DNA from: Aphelocoma coerulescens | Lineage: Eukaryota; Chordata; Aves; Passeriformes; Corvidae | DNA: 64,000 nt | Assembly (NCBI RefSeq): GCF_041296385.1 | Contig: NC_091020.1 | Span: 25,518,501-25,582,500 of the forward strand | Reading direction: 5' to 3' | Shown: positions 1 to 12,834 of the stretch, piece after piece | How the letters are laid out: every line of letters begins with the position of its first letter | Position numbering within the stretch: position 1 is the stretch's first letter | The notes under the pieces: generated by a model | What the model was told of the DNA's origin: nothing | The model's input: the letters and a program-made list of their open reading frames with translations, nothing else | Database searches by the model: none | Made by a program: the position numbers and the translations under genes

Positions 1-1907
1 ATTCTGTGTTTTTATTAATTTAACTTTCTATAAGCTAACAGATTGCCATAAAAAACCCCCAGAATTTCTCAACCAGTACAGCTAATAGCTGTATTTCAGC
101 AAATGTCCCATGGTACATGTTGAACAATAACTACCACTTCTGTGCCACTTGCAGTTTTTAATTGAATTTCTATCCCATGGATATCATGTCAGAGCCATTC
201 ATCTGCTCCAATAAGTCTTCTGATATTAAACAAGTTCTTCCAAGTTATTATTGTAGTACAAATACTGCTCAGCAGTTGATTTGCATTGCATATACACTGG
301 TCTGGGGAAGGTAATGCAGTGCAGAAAATTTTAGTGTGTAGGCACAAGCAAAGCAATTATTTTTGCTGAAATTATCATACTGCACCTTTCCACTTCTTTT
401 CATGTTGGAATGATAAGATCTGCTCTTTCTGTCTTGCTTAGAGTGAGACACTGACATTGGAAAAGAAATTTACAGCTCTCCAGTCAGGAGCAAATCACTC
501 TTTGTTTCTGAGGTGGTGCTCTTGCTTAGAGGCTCTGTCTCTTGGAGCTGACTGCACTGGCATGAACTTGGACCAGACTGTCATGTGGTAGGGTCTAAAC
601 AGCTCTGGAATAATAAACTCTGACACTTCAAAAACTGAGCTCTTGGGTTCAGTGTGTGGAACTGAGGGGATCCATGGTGTAGACATTGCTGTCACCTAAA
701 CTCTGCCTTTTCTTTAATTTTCTAACCTTTTTCAAAAGGTGAATCACATCATTGTGTTTCGAGGAAAAATAAGATTTCAGTTCCAATTTCTCTCTGCCAG
801 ATTCAGGGACTTTTTATGTCTGACAGTGTTTTTATGATACTGAAGCACTAGAGTCCATGACTAATGACTCATTTTTGGGCTCTTACTGAGTGGTGTATTT
901 GGCTGATGGCAAAGAGTAAACAAAAGTAGGGTGAGGTTTCTAACCAAATTGGGGAGAGTGTCTGCATCACTAGACTGTTCAGGAAGGAAGGTCTGAACTG
1001 TGTTTGTTTGCCATCAGTAAAAAAAAGCAGAGGGAATGTCTTCATTGCGTAACTGGAAATGAAGCACTGTCTGGCAAAGCTCTTGGTGGGAGTTTTCTCA
1101 GGGGTTGCAACAAGAAGTGCAAGTGTGCCATACCAAGTATTAATTACATGGAGATTCCAATGTGCAAAATGGTAATTTCCCAGCATGATTTTCCCTCTCC
1201 TCTATTTTCTATTGATTAGTATAATAAATTCTATTTGGGAATTAATAAGTAGTCACTTGAGAAGTCACAGTGACCCCAAACATCTCGGCTTTGGAGTTGC
1301 TACCTCCCAGCTGAAGTTCAGTCTGCCAGTCTTAAGCCTGTCTCCCTCTCTGTTCAAGCCTGAAGGACATGCTTGGATGCACTTAGGAGGGTGTAGAGAA
1401 TCATTCAAGTAACTGGCCTGTTCTTGGTTTGATGTGCCAATACATGATGGTTGTCACCGTCTGCCCTTCAGCATGTTCACAAGATTTTCTCAGGAAACTG
1501 CTCCTCTGCAGATTACTGGTGTGAGGCAGGTCTGTGTGGGGTGCAGGTTGTGTCAAGGGCCCAAGCTGCCCTTGTGAAGAGAAGTTGCTCAGCTTGCCAG
1601 CCAAAGGTTTCAACTAGGAAGCATTCCATTTTTTTTTTTTGTTTTTTTTTAAGCATCTTGGAGAATAAATTCTGTTAATGGTGTTTATATTGTGATGACA
1701 AGGTCTTATCTGCACTATGGCAGAGGGACCAAAGGACATCTGGGTACTGCTGAATGGGCATCACTGGAATCTGAAGATGCATGAAGAAGCAGCTGCCAGA
1801 GGATATCCTGGTGTCCAAAGGTGTAAGCCTTGCTGTAAGGACAGCATTTTTTGTATTTATTTACTTCTGGCTTTCTGGATCCAAAATAATTCCAGGCCAT
1901 TCATGGA

Positions 1908-1932
1908 AGTACTAAACCTAGGGTTTAGTACT
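1908..1932. repeat. Perfect 11-bp inverted repeat with 3-nt spacer
   Basis: AGTACTAAACC (1908-1918), then TAG, then GGTTTAGTACT (1922-1932). The arms are perfectly complementary. Confidence 0.9.
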
Positions 1933-4900
1933 CCCTTGTCTGGATTCAACCTGTTTTAAGTTCCCAGTGAACTATCCAGGAGGCATTTCAAAGCATGCAA
2001 CAAAATCCCATTTAGAGCCTGTCTAGAAACCTCGGTGTGAAAAACGCTGCCTCTTTATCTTCCTTGTAAGGTTGCAACTATGATATTAGCTTGTGACAGC
2101 AATTATTGATGGTGTCATTAAGGATGAGATAGAATTCCTGGAAATGCATTTATTATTTTCCCCTTTTTTGCTGCGGGGACACTGATCAGTGGTGGCAGAA
2201 TGAGATGTAAAAAAACCAAAAAGAGACAGAGAGAAGGTGGGGGGTTAAAGAAACCCATGTTTATCGTTTGCCCTCATCCACGAGGAAGGGAGAATAATTC
2301 ATGAAAAGCTTTGTGTACTAGAGCTATTAAAGTGCAATTTTTGCAAAATAATGACTTGTAGCAAAACCCCATTGTTATTTATTTTCTCTATTTTCAGCAT
2401 CAGTTGTGTAAAGTATGGACAAAGAAATAACCCCTTTAGAAAGCACTCCAAATGTGCTGTTACAGTTGGCTTGGAAAGACAGCTGCTATTTCACCACGCA
2501 GCTCTGATTATTACAAACACATTGTTTTAAAGCTTAGCAGCTGTGTAATAGTACATGATGCATATGTACACGATGTTATATCTCTTTCTGTGTCCCCTCT
2601 TTCAGTAATCACTGCACTTAAGGCTCAGTATGAACTTTATTGATCCATGATTGTAGCTCGTTAACACGGACCTATTCTCTTGCATCTGAGTCAAGGACAA
2701 ATAAATATTTGTGTCTGAAATGGACTCTGGGGGAAGGATTTTTTTGTCTGCATGGACTGTGATTAATATAGGCACACACCAGAGGTGTTAAAGAGGTATT
2801 GGGAGAGGGAGGGTTGGGGTGAAATGAACTGGGGGAAGCTTGGTTAAGTTCAGCAGATTTCCTGTAGTGGGAGATCCTCTCACCAGTTTCTATTTTCAGC
2901 TGGCTAAGTGATGCAGGTTCACTGTGGTGCTTATTTAAAAGTGGGTGATGCAGGATGTTCTGAGGAACATGCTGTACTGTATTAAGGCTTCCAGTTTTGG
3001 ATGGGATGAGTAGTTGCTTTTGGACATATAATAGCTGAGGGCCTAATGTTAGAACATGAGCAATCTGCAGCACACTCAAGGCAGTGGTGTGAATCCAGCA
3101 GGTCCAGATGCCCTCCCAGGGACCCTTTGTAGGCACAAAGGTGGGGGAAGAAAATTCATCAGTTCTGAGCCACTGGCCACTCATCACTGCCCTGATTCTT
3201 TGAAATAAGCTGCAGAGATGAACCACTTTTCCTACAGGTTATTATGCTCAGGGTGTCCATGTGCTGCTCACTGATGTATCAGCCATAACTAAATGCTTAT
3301 GTTAGAAATCCTGGCAACATGTGAATCTCCTTCTTTTGTACCCATATTTCATTTTCTCCACTGTCCTCAGAGTAAATAAAACCTGCAGGAGTATGGACAG
3401 ACAAGTCTGCAGACCTGCCTCTGCACCAAGTGGTTGATCAGACCTCTGTTTACTGCAGGGGGTTTAATATCAGAGCATTCCTATTCAGCCTGGAGGAAGA
3501 TTCATTTCCAGAATGTTAAAGCTGATGTTAAAACAAACCACGTGCCTTCTGGTAAGACAGCTAAAAGGGATAAGGAAATGGCCAGTGATGAGTTGCCACT
3601 ATTTCCTAATTAATCACAGGCTATTGCAATTTACCTGCTAAAAGATGGGCAACCCTTTATGCTGACATTATCCGTGGGGGACTTAATGGTCCCTTCCAGG
3701 AGTGTAATATCATGCTTCATTTTGTCATTGGCTTTTGAAGTATCAGGTTGAGCAGAATGAAGAAAAAAAAAGCCATTTCTTTCCTGGTCTAAATAATATC
3801 ACTGGAACAACTTAAGTGCCACTGCTTTAAAACCTGCCAGGGGCTCTGAATGAATCATGCTGGGTTAGAGCACAATTAAAGATACACTTCACAATGCATT
3901 GAATTTGGGTCTAATTTATTGTTTTTTTAGGCATGGATCTATGCACAGTGCTGTCAGTAACATGAGCAACAGTTGGTTCATCGCTAGGCAGATACCCTGA
4001 GTTAGACTGGAGCCCAAGTTCAAGTGGAAAGCATGGCCAAAGGCCCAAAATATACAGTCATAGACTTGAATGCTTGGATAGACAAGCACATTGATGGAGT
4101 CTGGGCTCTGTCATAGCACAGGGCACACGACCTCACACAGCTCAATCCGTGTGCCATGGACAGGAAAGTGTGGATCTCCATTTACAGTTTGAAATGTCTG
4201 CCTCAATGTGAACCTTTGTGGGAGATGCCGTACTCATACCTAGGTGGTTGGAACGGCAGCAAAATTTGCCCTCCTGTGTAAAAACCACATAGGAAGCCTG
4301 TGGCAAAGTAGGAATCTTGCAGGTCTCCTAAGGTACCTTCCAAAGCCTTTAGTACAACAGAATAAATTTTTCAGTGAACCTTGGAGTCTGAACGTGGATT
4401 GTTTGTGTTTGAGCCTTTCTATGATTAAATCTAAAGACGTAAAGAAAATCCATGGTGTGTTTAGGAAAAGGACTTGAACATCTTGGATCATGGGCAGCTT
4501 TCTCCTTTCATTTGCCTTGATAATATGCAGGGTACTTAGCTCTTCATAAAGTTAATTTAGATAAAAGTCAAGACTTCATGAGTAAGAGCCGCCTTTTTAG
4601 CACACTACTTAGGAGTAAAGGCATAGGGATATTTATCCTTATGTGTTTTGGGTTCTAAACAAAAATATTCCTCTTCTAACACTTAGAGGGAATACCTGCA
4701 GTGTAGTACTGGAGCCAATTCTCAGTTTGAACAAGTTTAAGTTGGATCTTTCTGACTATTTCTTGAGTCAAGCTATCAAATTGGAGAGATGACTGGTCTC
4801 TTCCAGTGCTTCAGTTTTTTTCCTTGTGTGTCAGCCTCCCTTGAGAGTTTGAAGGGGATGTGCATTTCCTTGTGCTCTGTTTACTATTCCTTCATTAAAA

Positions 4901-7289
4901 AGACAATCTCTCAGCTATCTCCTGGGGGACTTGCTGATGCTGATTGACTTTTCCAGCTGTTCCCACTTTATTGATCTTCTGTCTGAAAAAATTCCAACAG
5001 GTTTATTCTCCCAAAGGCAAAGTGTTTTGTGTTAGATGAGCTTCTGAGGGCTGAGTGCAAAAGCTGATAGGAAAAGGAGGCTTTTCTGGGGTGAAATTAT
5101 GCCTGAACCAACGTGGTGGTTTGAAAGATATTAGGCAGTGAGATTTTAGGGCATGGTAGAGTGGGAGTGATCAGCTGTGTGCTTTCTGAGCTACCCACAA
5201 CTGGCAAACGTTTGGTGGGGAAGAGCCCTGTGGATCACAGTAATTTATTAAACTTGGTGATAACCTGTGAGCTCACCTTTTTGGAGAGTGTGTATTGATA
5301 CAAGCTGAGAACCCAGTGTCTGCATTTTGAAAAGGTGGTAACTGGAGTGCAGGTTGTTAATCCTCGTGCTCAGGGAGTGGATAAAGCTTGCACTCGACCA
5401 GTGCTGCTGTGAAATACTTACCTGCAGTGTAGCACTGGATTTAGGAGAGGTGTAATCCAAATGCTGATCTGACTGTTGCCCAAGCCAAGAAACTGGGTGA
5501 CATTTTTGCACTTATATCCCTGTCCCTATATCTCTCAACCAAAATTCTTCACTCTGAGGAACTAGGAGAGGATATAGTGTCATGGTCTGACTGTCTGGAT
5601 GAGAAAGGACCAGAGTCATTTGGGAACATTCAGAACAACCCTAGCTTCTCGCCCGGGGAGCCAGTTGTGTAACCAGGTCACCCTGCAAAGCAAGTGGTGC
5701 AGCCTACAGAAGAGCATTGTCAGCTGTATAATCTGGCCTGGGAGCTCCTTCTGTCTGAAGAATTATGATGTCTCTGTTATGCAGTGCTCAAAAATATTAT
5801 TTCAAAAGGCTGGGAGGGTTTGCAGACCCTGTCATGGATATTCCAGTGGTAATTGGAATGGATAAGCTTTGAAGGATTCAGGAATGTGATGATTTTATGT
5901 CTTATATATTTATTTCTCATATTGAAAGACAACTTGTGCTGAAGTCTGTTCTGGTGGGAATATGACACCACAAAATACCTGTTGAGAGCAATATCAGGCT
6001 GAGGCTTGTGTTCTTTTATGGCTCCAAATTCTGTTTTCTTCTTTAGAAAACTAAATTTGCATGATTGCTTTGTCTTCTACATGCAAGTCTAAACTTAGAT
6101 GATTTTTAAAAATGCAGAATTCTCACAAATGCAAAATTGTGAAATGCTTGCAAAATGCATTACATCCTCTCGTTAAGGTTATTAGCCTTTATGTTTATAG
6201 ATATACACAGATGTAGTGGCTCCTGAGCTTTATTGTGTAGATTTGTGTAAATCTGCCAGTGTCATTCATTCACTTGTACGTGATAGGGCCATATTGATTT
6301 TAACTAATTTGGGATCTGGTGCTGTCTTACTAGTTCTGGAAAAGTACCATGTAGAGGCTCTCAGTTGTGCTGTGACTGGAGGTAAAGATGTGTTCCTAGG
6401 TCTAGAAGGTTCTTCTTGCATTGCCAGTCCCCAGCTGTCTCAGGTGGCTGCATCTCATGAGCTTTGGATTTTTTAATTTTGGGAACAGTAAGAGTCAGTT
6501 TTTCCCCAGGAAGCTAAGTTAATGTGAAGTGCTAAGGAGCCTTGCCTGAGGTCAGGCAGGACTCTGTGGTATTTATGTTCAGATTGTGTGGGTGTGCTGC
6601 TGGGGACAATAACCTTTGTGGGTCACAAGTAGGGGTAGACATAAGGCTTGTGGGAGAGGGGTCAGCTGAGGTAGGGACTGGAAGGAACTGCAGGCTGACT
6701 GTAAAAGTTGGTTTGGGAATTGTCTGCAATTTTTAATATCTGTGTCTAAGGAACTGGACTAAACTATCTTTATCACTGCCCTCTTTTTTTAATTACATCA
6801 GTTTTGCAAAGATTTGCTGATGGTTTGAAAAATTTAATATTCCTTGTGTTATTTTAGAGATGACTCAGGTTTATCTAAATGTCCCCGCAGTACTGCCTGC
6901 CTCTGATTCCAAAACAGTCAGACAGTGTCAAAGGCAAGTTTTGGGTAAATCACCTTCCCAGGGAGCATGAGGGCACACACATGTGCATCCCCAGCTGGGA
7001 AACTGAGATTGGAGCCACCTGTCCCCCTGTTTTAGCATGGTGAGCTCCTGTCTGGGTAGTTTGTATGACCCAGAGTGTGCTTTTTCTCTGAGAGGCTGGA
7101 AGAAATTCTTTGTCATCCACATCTAGCTCAAAAATACAGAGTTGAGCAAGGAGGCAGTTCCACAGTCTCCCCTTGACATTTTGTTCAAGACACATTTAAG
7201 AGAAGTTCCAGTTTAAATATGCATGGAATAGCATAGATGTTAAATGGAACTTCTAGAGCTGCTTCACAAAATCCTACATTCAAAGCACT

Positions 7290-7460
7290 TCCTTTTGCTA
7301 TAAAATAATGCAAATTAAAATGATTAGCTACTTCAGAGAATCGTTAGAGAAGCATTTTTAGCTATAGTAATAAAAGTAGAAAAGGGCCTGGGAAGGGCCT
7401 TGTTTCTAATTAATTATCTAATTAATATCTGATTAATTAATGAGGCTTTGTCATCAAAGC
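7290..7460. promoter_or_regulatory. Candidate noncoding regulatory block rich in homeodomain/POU motifs
   Basis: An octamer ATGCAAAT (7308-7315) is followed by several TAATTA cores (7407-7412, 7411-7416, 7419-7424) and TTAATTAA (7433-7440). Such clustering is common in vertebrate intronic enhancers, but AT-rich DNA also produces it by chance. No conservation data are available here. Confidence 0.25.
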
Positions 7461-9587
7461 TGTCTTTTATCTTTGAGGCTATTAAAGTGTCCTCTAGACC
7501 AAATTTCTTGAATATGTGTTGATAAGGCCATCTTTGCTGAGTCAGTCAAGTACTTGGAATCAAATCAATATGCTGCCTTATCAGGGATGCATAAAACACC
7601 TCTTTGGAAAATTAGAATACACCAGAATCAAGAACACGATAAATATGTCAGATCTTTTAGACAGTACAAAGGGAAAATGAGTAATGATGAAGTGTAGTTC
7701 TTCAGAGCTGTAAAAGAGTAATGCTCTTACATAGACTTTACCGTAGTGAAATGACCAGAGCAGGAAAAGTAGAAGCCCTTGGAAGGTCAGACTCTCTAAG
7801 CTCCAGGTTGCCCCCATTTCAAGGTGGCTGAACTCTGTCTTGGGCTGTGTCTGCAGGGATGTGGTGTCCTAATCTCACGTGATGAGGTTCTGTGAGGTAC
7901 CTTTTCCACCAGCGGGCATCAGCTTTGCCTGGACTCAACAAGGATTGCCATTTCATCAGTGGTGTGATGGGACGAGCATGCAATGAAGGGAAGGGCTTAT
8001 CCCAGCTTTTGAGAAGAAGCCATTTCACATTTTATCAGGTCTCTGTTTATATTCTTTATGCTGCCAGCAACTCTTGGGAAATCCATATCATATTTCTCTT
8101 CTTATCTCTGCTCGCTTCACTTTGTAATGTGATAAATTGTGTAAGTCACAGTGGAGTCCTGATACCATTTGGCACTTGCTTCTAGAAGTAATTCTCATAC
8201 ATATCCAGAATAATAACGTTTAAAATGTAGATCTTTTGATCTCATCTCAGGATGGCTGAGGTCCTTCCCCTTAATTTTTACTGCCAGCTCGTTGCATGCA
8301 ATTTTCTAACCCATTAATGGTGAGCTACACCTTGTTTTCTGCTAGTTGTGTGTTGGTTGCTTTGGTCTCTTTTTACACTGAAGGGTGGAAGACACCTTAG
8401 CAGAGCAATACATCCTCATCTATTTTAGGGTGAATAAGTCATCCTCTGAGTTTACAGTCTTTGTATATAGGTAGAAAAAAATGTGGATGGGCTTGCAAGC
8501 TAGAGCTATCTGGTTTGTAGGTGGCTAAATTTAAGATGAAATAAATGGCCATGGTAGAGAGAAGATGGAATCTTACAAATGGAGGAGTAGAGTTATTTCA
8601 ACTTCACAGAAGGAGGCACCAGTCTTTGTTGCTTTTGTGCCTGCTTATTGTGGGATATTCAGCAGCAGAATGTAAAGTGAAGCTTAGTAACCACTACACC
8701 TGCTTCCTCTGATCAGGTTCCCAGCTTCTCTGAAAGGATTCTTTGCTATAGGCTTTCCTAGTACAGGCTCTTGCCTGCCATCAGGTGTTAGGATCCATCA
8801 GTTTTGCTTCAGAGTAGTTTGCCATACTTTGGTAGAAGCAAGATGTTGAGACAGCTTCAGAGCTGCCTTTAGCCACTTTTGTGTCCCACAGTAGCTGAGG
8901 TGCAGTGCCCTTAAAAGTCCTAGAGCAGGGAATGCCACTCTGGTGCTCAAGGTGGTTTTTTCGGTTGATCTGCTGACTCCTAGTTCTGCTTTTCAAAGCA
9001 TACCTTACTTTTTCTGCCATCTTACCTATTTCCTGCAATTCCCTTGCCATTCCTCTTCTTGTCTGAAAACACCACCTTGTTTGGGTGGTTCTGCAGAGTA
9101 ATTTAGATCTGAAACTGCTTCTGCCTTTCCACAGAAATGGTGTATCTGGAGGTAAGGGTGCAGAAAAGAGCAGGGATTGGGGAAGGACACCCTATTTTCT
9201 GATGGTGAATGCTGTTTAGGCACCCTGTGGCATGTTCTGGGCAGCCAGTGATTGCTGGGGATATCCAAAGCACCCCTGTGTTCCTACAGGAGAAGTACAA
9301 GCACCATGCAAACGTGGCTTTCAAGTTAGTCCCCACCATCCCTGTAGGGTTCATACACAAAAACTGCATCTCTGTAGACGGTTCATGCCCATCTGAGTAG
9401 TCATCTCTGCCAGGAAATGACTGCTGTGAGCAGTCCCCCTGCCCTGTGTGATGGTGATCAAATGAAATACTGATGAGCAGTCAGCCACTAAAAAATGTGA
9501 CTGATATTCGCAACTCCTGTGTTTTATTAGCCATTAATCCAGAGGTGGAATATTCTGTATCCTTTTGTTCAACCTCTGAGACATCCA

Positions 9588-9630
9588 GTGTCCTCTCAAA
9601 GGCTTGTATTGAATAAACAAGAGAGGACAC
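9588..9630. repeat. Perfect 10-bp inverted repeat, 23-nt spacer
   Basis: GTGTCCTCTC at 9588-9597 is exactly complementary to GAGAGGACAC at 9621-9630, giving a possible stem-loop just upstream of the AATAAA and poly-A tract. Confidence 0.85.
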
Positions 9631-9644
9631 CTTTCCTGCAAAAC

Positions 9645-9661
9645 AATAAAGAGAAGAATCT

Positions 9662-9688
<27 letters not shown>
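9645..9688 (+). repeat. 27-base poly-A tract with AATAAA 11 nt upstream
   Basis: AATAAA occupies 9645-9650 and an uninterrupted run of 27 adenines occupies 9662-9688. The spacing is that of a genuine mRNA 3' end, so the tract may mark the tail of a retrotransposed transcript. No intact gene was recognised upstream, and no target duplication was found after the A-run. Confidence 0.8.
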
Positions 9689-9693
<5 letters not shown>

Positions 9694-10264
9694 AGCCAGT
9701 GTTCCTAGTTATCTCTTCTCACCTTCATTTCGAACTGTGAATCACAATGACTAGGGCATCATGGCAGCTCATTTTTCCTTGCCTGTCTCCACTCTACATT
9801 GTAGATGGATTATCAACAAAGGTGATCTTCAAGTCTTCCTGGTGTTTGGTGATGGGAATCACCATTAATCAAAAAATAAAGGGGGTGAAGGAAGGGTGCT
9901 GGTAATTGAGGTGGATAGTCTATTCTGCTGTTTACATGACATGCAAACTAAAAGGAAAAAAAAAAAAAAATTCAAGAGAAATTACCAAAACTATGATCTG
10001 CTTGAACTCCTTTTTCCCCAGTGGGATCTCTGGTTTTAGATACTTTTGAAACTTAGTGGAACTGAAAGTCCACTAGAACTGATGGGTTATAGTTCCAGAA
10101 GTATTGAGAATGTAAAACCTTGTGTATGAGGGCAGAAAGTGGTTTTATTTAGATTGTGTTAAATACTCTGAGTCTATGCTGATATACTTAGTTGGGGGTT
10201 TTTTGCAGGAAGATCTTCCTGTTAAAGATTGGTCCCTGAGACATCCATGACAAAAGATGTAACT

Positions 10265-10735
10265 GGACTAGTAAAACCAGTCATAGAATGATCAGAGGCA
10301 TGAATAGCTTGTACAAGGAGTGGCTGAATAAACAGAGAGTCTTGAGACTGGAAAAAAAAAGATCTATGGAGAATATGACAACAATCAGTGAAATCACAAA
10401 TGGCAGCATGGGGCTCCATGGTTTTGTACTTGTTAAGTGGTAGAAGTTAAAACAAAAGGGAGTCTCTCTTCATACAGCACAGAGCTGTGGTGTTTACTAC
10501 CATGTGACAGCAAAGTTGCCAAAAGTTTCCCTGTGAGATTAGACAGATTTATGGAACAAAAAGCCCACTGATGGCTCTTGCATGCAAAGGCATCATCTTC
10601 AATTTAGGAAGTCTGTGATATTGCTGTAGGCTGGGACATTACACCAGAAAGCAGCACCACATGCTTGCCTGGTTTCTGTTCACTTCTCCAGACTTTGATT
10701 GTGGCCCTTAGTTTCCTCTAGTGGGATGGAGGCAA
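10265..10735 (+). mobile_element. Ancient degenerate CR1-type LINE fragment, sense to the gene
   Basis: Read on the + strand, codons around 10324-10404 give LNK-QRVL-RLEKKR-SMENM-ISEITNG. This lines up with the conserved C-terminal end of CR1-like reverse transcriptases (leucine-rich start, [11 protein letters not shown], then a YKIMNG-like motif). The following sequence resembles, in order, the 3' part of old amniote CR1 elements: the lysine-rich segment, the 'first-methionine-to-cysteine-like' downstream block, the blocks around 10460-10600, and a GGGACATTACACCAG stretch near 10635. It has many substitutions and small gaps, no intact frame and no clear 3' terminus, so it is inactive and old. 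Boundaries are approximate. An alignment to CR1 subfamilies would settle it. Confidence 0.6.
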
Positions 10736-11105
10736 AGGGAGGCAGTTCTTTCTGCTTGCTATTGTAAAATATTCTGGCTTTATATTTATTGCAGTCACTA
10801 AACTCATGGTTGGGCAAAAACAAGCTCTCAGCAAATGTTTTGGTCTCTTAAGTGGCAGACTTACAGACTACACATTCTGGAACTTCCTTGGTTAGTAAAT
10901 AGGTTTAGCTCCACAGGGCTTCTGTGGATACTTCTGTTGTAAAATGTCCACATCCAGACTTATGTCAGCTCCAGACAGGGACGGACTAAGAATGAGATTG
11001 TGTTTGTTATCTCCATTGATGCCATTTTTGATGCTATCAGATAACAGTACCAGTGGTGTCCTGGCTGTGGGGTTAGCAGGTCCTTTGCCATGGTCTCGTT
11101 AAATG

Positions 11106-11230
11106 GTTTTTTTTTTTGGTCTGTTGTTTTTTGTTTAGTTTAGACTTTTTTCATTTGCAGGTTTTGTTGGGGTTTTTTGTGTTTTTGTTGTTGTTGTATA
11201 GTGTTTTTCTGTTGGTTTTGTTTTGAATTT
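11106..11230. repeat. T/G-rich low-complexity tract
   Basis: Runs of T separated by single or double G, including GTTGTTGTTG. Confidence 0.85.
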
Positions 11231-12834
11231 TATTTTGTCAGCAAAAGTGTCTGTGTGTGTGACCAGGTCAACCAGACAGCCTTGCAGTGGTAGTAGTGGA
11301 TTTTTCTGGCCACTGCCTCACTGGACTCTTGACTCAGGAAGGGTCTTTTCTCAGTGTGTCATATCTTCAGAAAGGCCTTTATCTCAGGGAGGTTAATTTG
11401 AGGGGAAGGAAGGGGAAGGGAAAGAAGGAAACGTTCCACAAGTGGTGGAAGACTGGCTGCCTGAGTTCCTGTGTTGTACAGTTGACTTCTTTGTAGTGTA
11501 TTAATATGTGAGCTGTGTTTGAATGTTTTCCTGCAGCTGGATGTTCAGAGAGATGTGCCTCCTCTCATGTTTCATGGGATTTAGTTTTATGCTGCAGCTT
11601 TTCTCAGAGCCCTCATAATTGCTTTCCTTTTGCTGGCTCTTGATTTTCATGAAACTTGTAGAAACTTTGTTCCTCTTGGGTTTTTGTTTTCCTGCCAAAC
11701 TGGGAGAAAATTGGCCAATGAGTAAGAGCAAGAAGTTGTTTGGGGGGTATGGAGAGACAAGCATGCTGCAGGCAGACAGTTTGCAGGCCCATGAGAAGTG
11801 AAGCAAATATTAATCTGGCATCTTCCTGTTGCTCTCTGAAGTGCACAGAGAGTTGGGATATTCTTCTGCTCATTTAAGCAGAGCTGTGCCTCCACACAGT
11901 TCTCAGTGTGGGGCTGCAGGTATGTGTAGTGGGACTCTGGTCTGGAGATGAGTGCAACAGCTTTAGAAAAAGCTTAGAAAATGGCTGAAAATCTAAAATC
12001 AAAAGCATGATGGCTTCTTCTCTGCACAGAGGGAGAGTCACAGGCACAGAGGAGAAACCCCCTGACAGGAGGGTTGGTGGAGGAGGTTGACTTTTTCATC
12101 CCAGTTATTCAGTGCCAGCATTTGCAGCTCTTTTTCTCTGAGAGACTGACACATGTTTTATAGCCTATCTCCATAGCTGAATAGCTGAGACTTCAAACAA
12201 ACCAACCTGCCTTTCTCTGTCTGACAGAGCCCTGAGATGGAAAGTGTCACAGAGGAGAACTCCTCTAAAAGCTATTCACAGGGCATTCTTTCTACCTCTA
12301 CTTCATATCTCTGTGACTGAGCAAGTCTTACCACGATAAGAAGTCTGCTGGCTCAGGCCAGTTTGTTGGATTCACAGAGAAGCTCAGGCTCAGATTTAGA
12401 GGAACAAGATGGATTTTGTAAGCTTGTGGTGCACTGAGTTATGACCAGGTTTTGTATAGAGAAGCTTCTCTGCCTGGGTGTATCCCTTGCACCTTGCTCT
12501 GCCAGACTGGGGGGCATTGCAGCAATGGGTTAAACACATCACAGCCTGTCATGGGAGGGCAATGGAGTCAAGAAGATGGTTTTTTTTTTCCCAACTGTTT
12601 AAAACAGAATATAATTTTGGGAAAAGTTGTAGTATCCTAATAAAGCACTACATTATAAACCTTGCTTTTACAAATGCAATATGCAGAATTTGGTGAGGAG
12701 CAAAAGTCTGATGCAGCCTAGACCCTCAAGGTCGTAATCAGAAACAGGGCCAAATCCATATTATTCCAGACACGTGGGACAAAACGCATGGACTGAGTTT
12801 TTACAGGATTGTTAAATATGGCCAGAGTCCATTC

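Noticed and set aside
9135..9151. A 17-nt micro-exon-like unit with a CAG acceptor and GTAAGG donor that would end in Trp-Arg, as needed before the first SorCS exon
   Set aside because: It is too short, the other residues do not fit the SorCS sequence preceding STDYG, and such pairs arise often by chance.
10222..10419. 65-codon antisense frame
   Set aside because: It is the shadow of an ancient CR1 fragment on the other strand.
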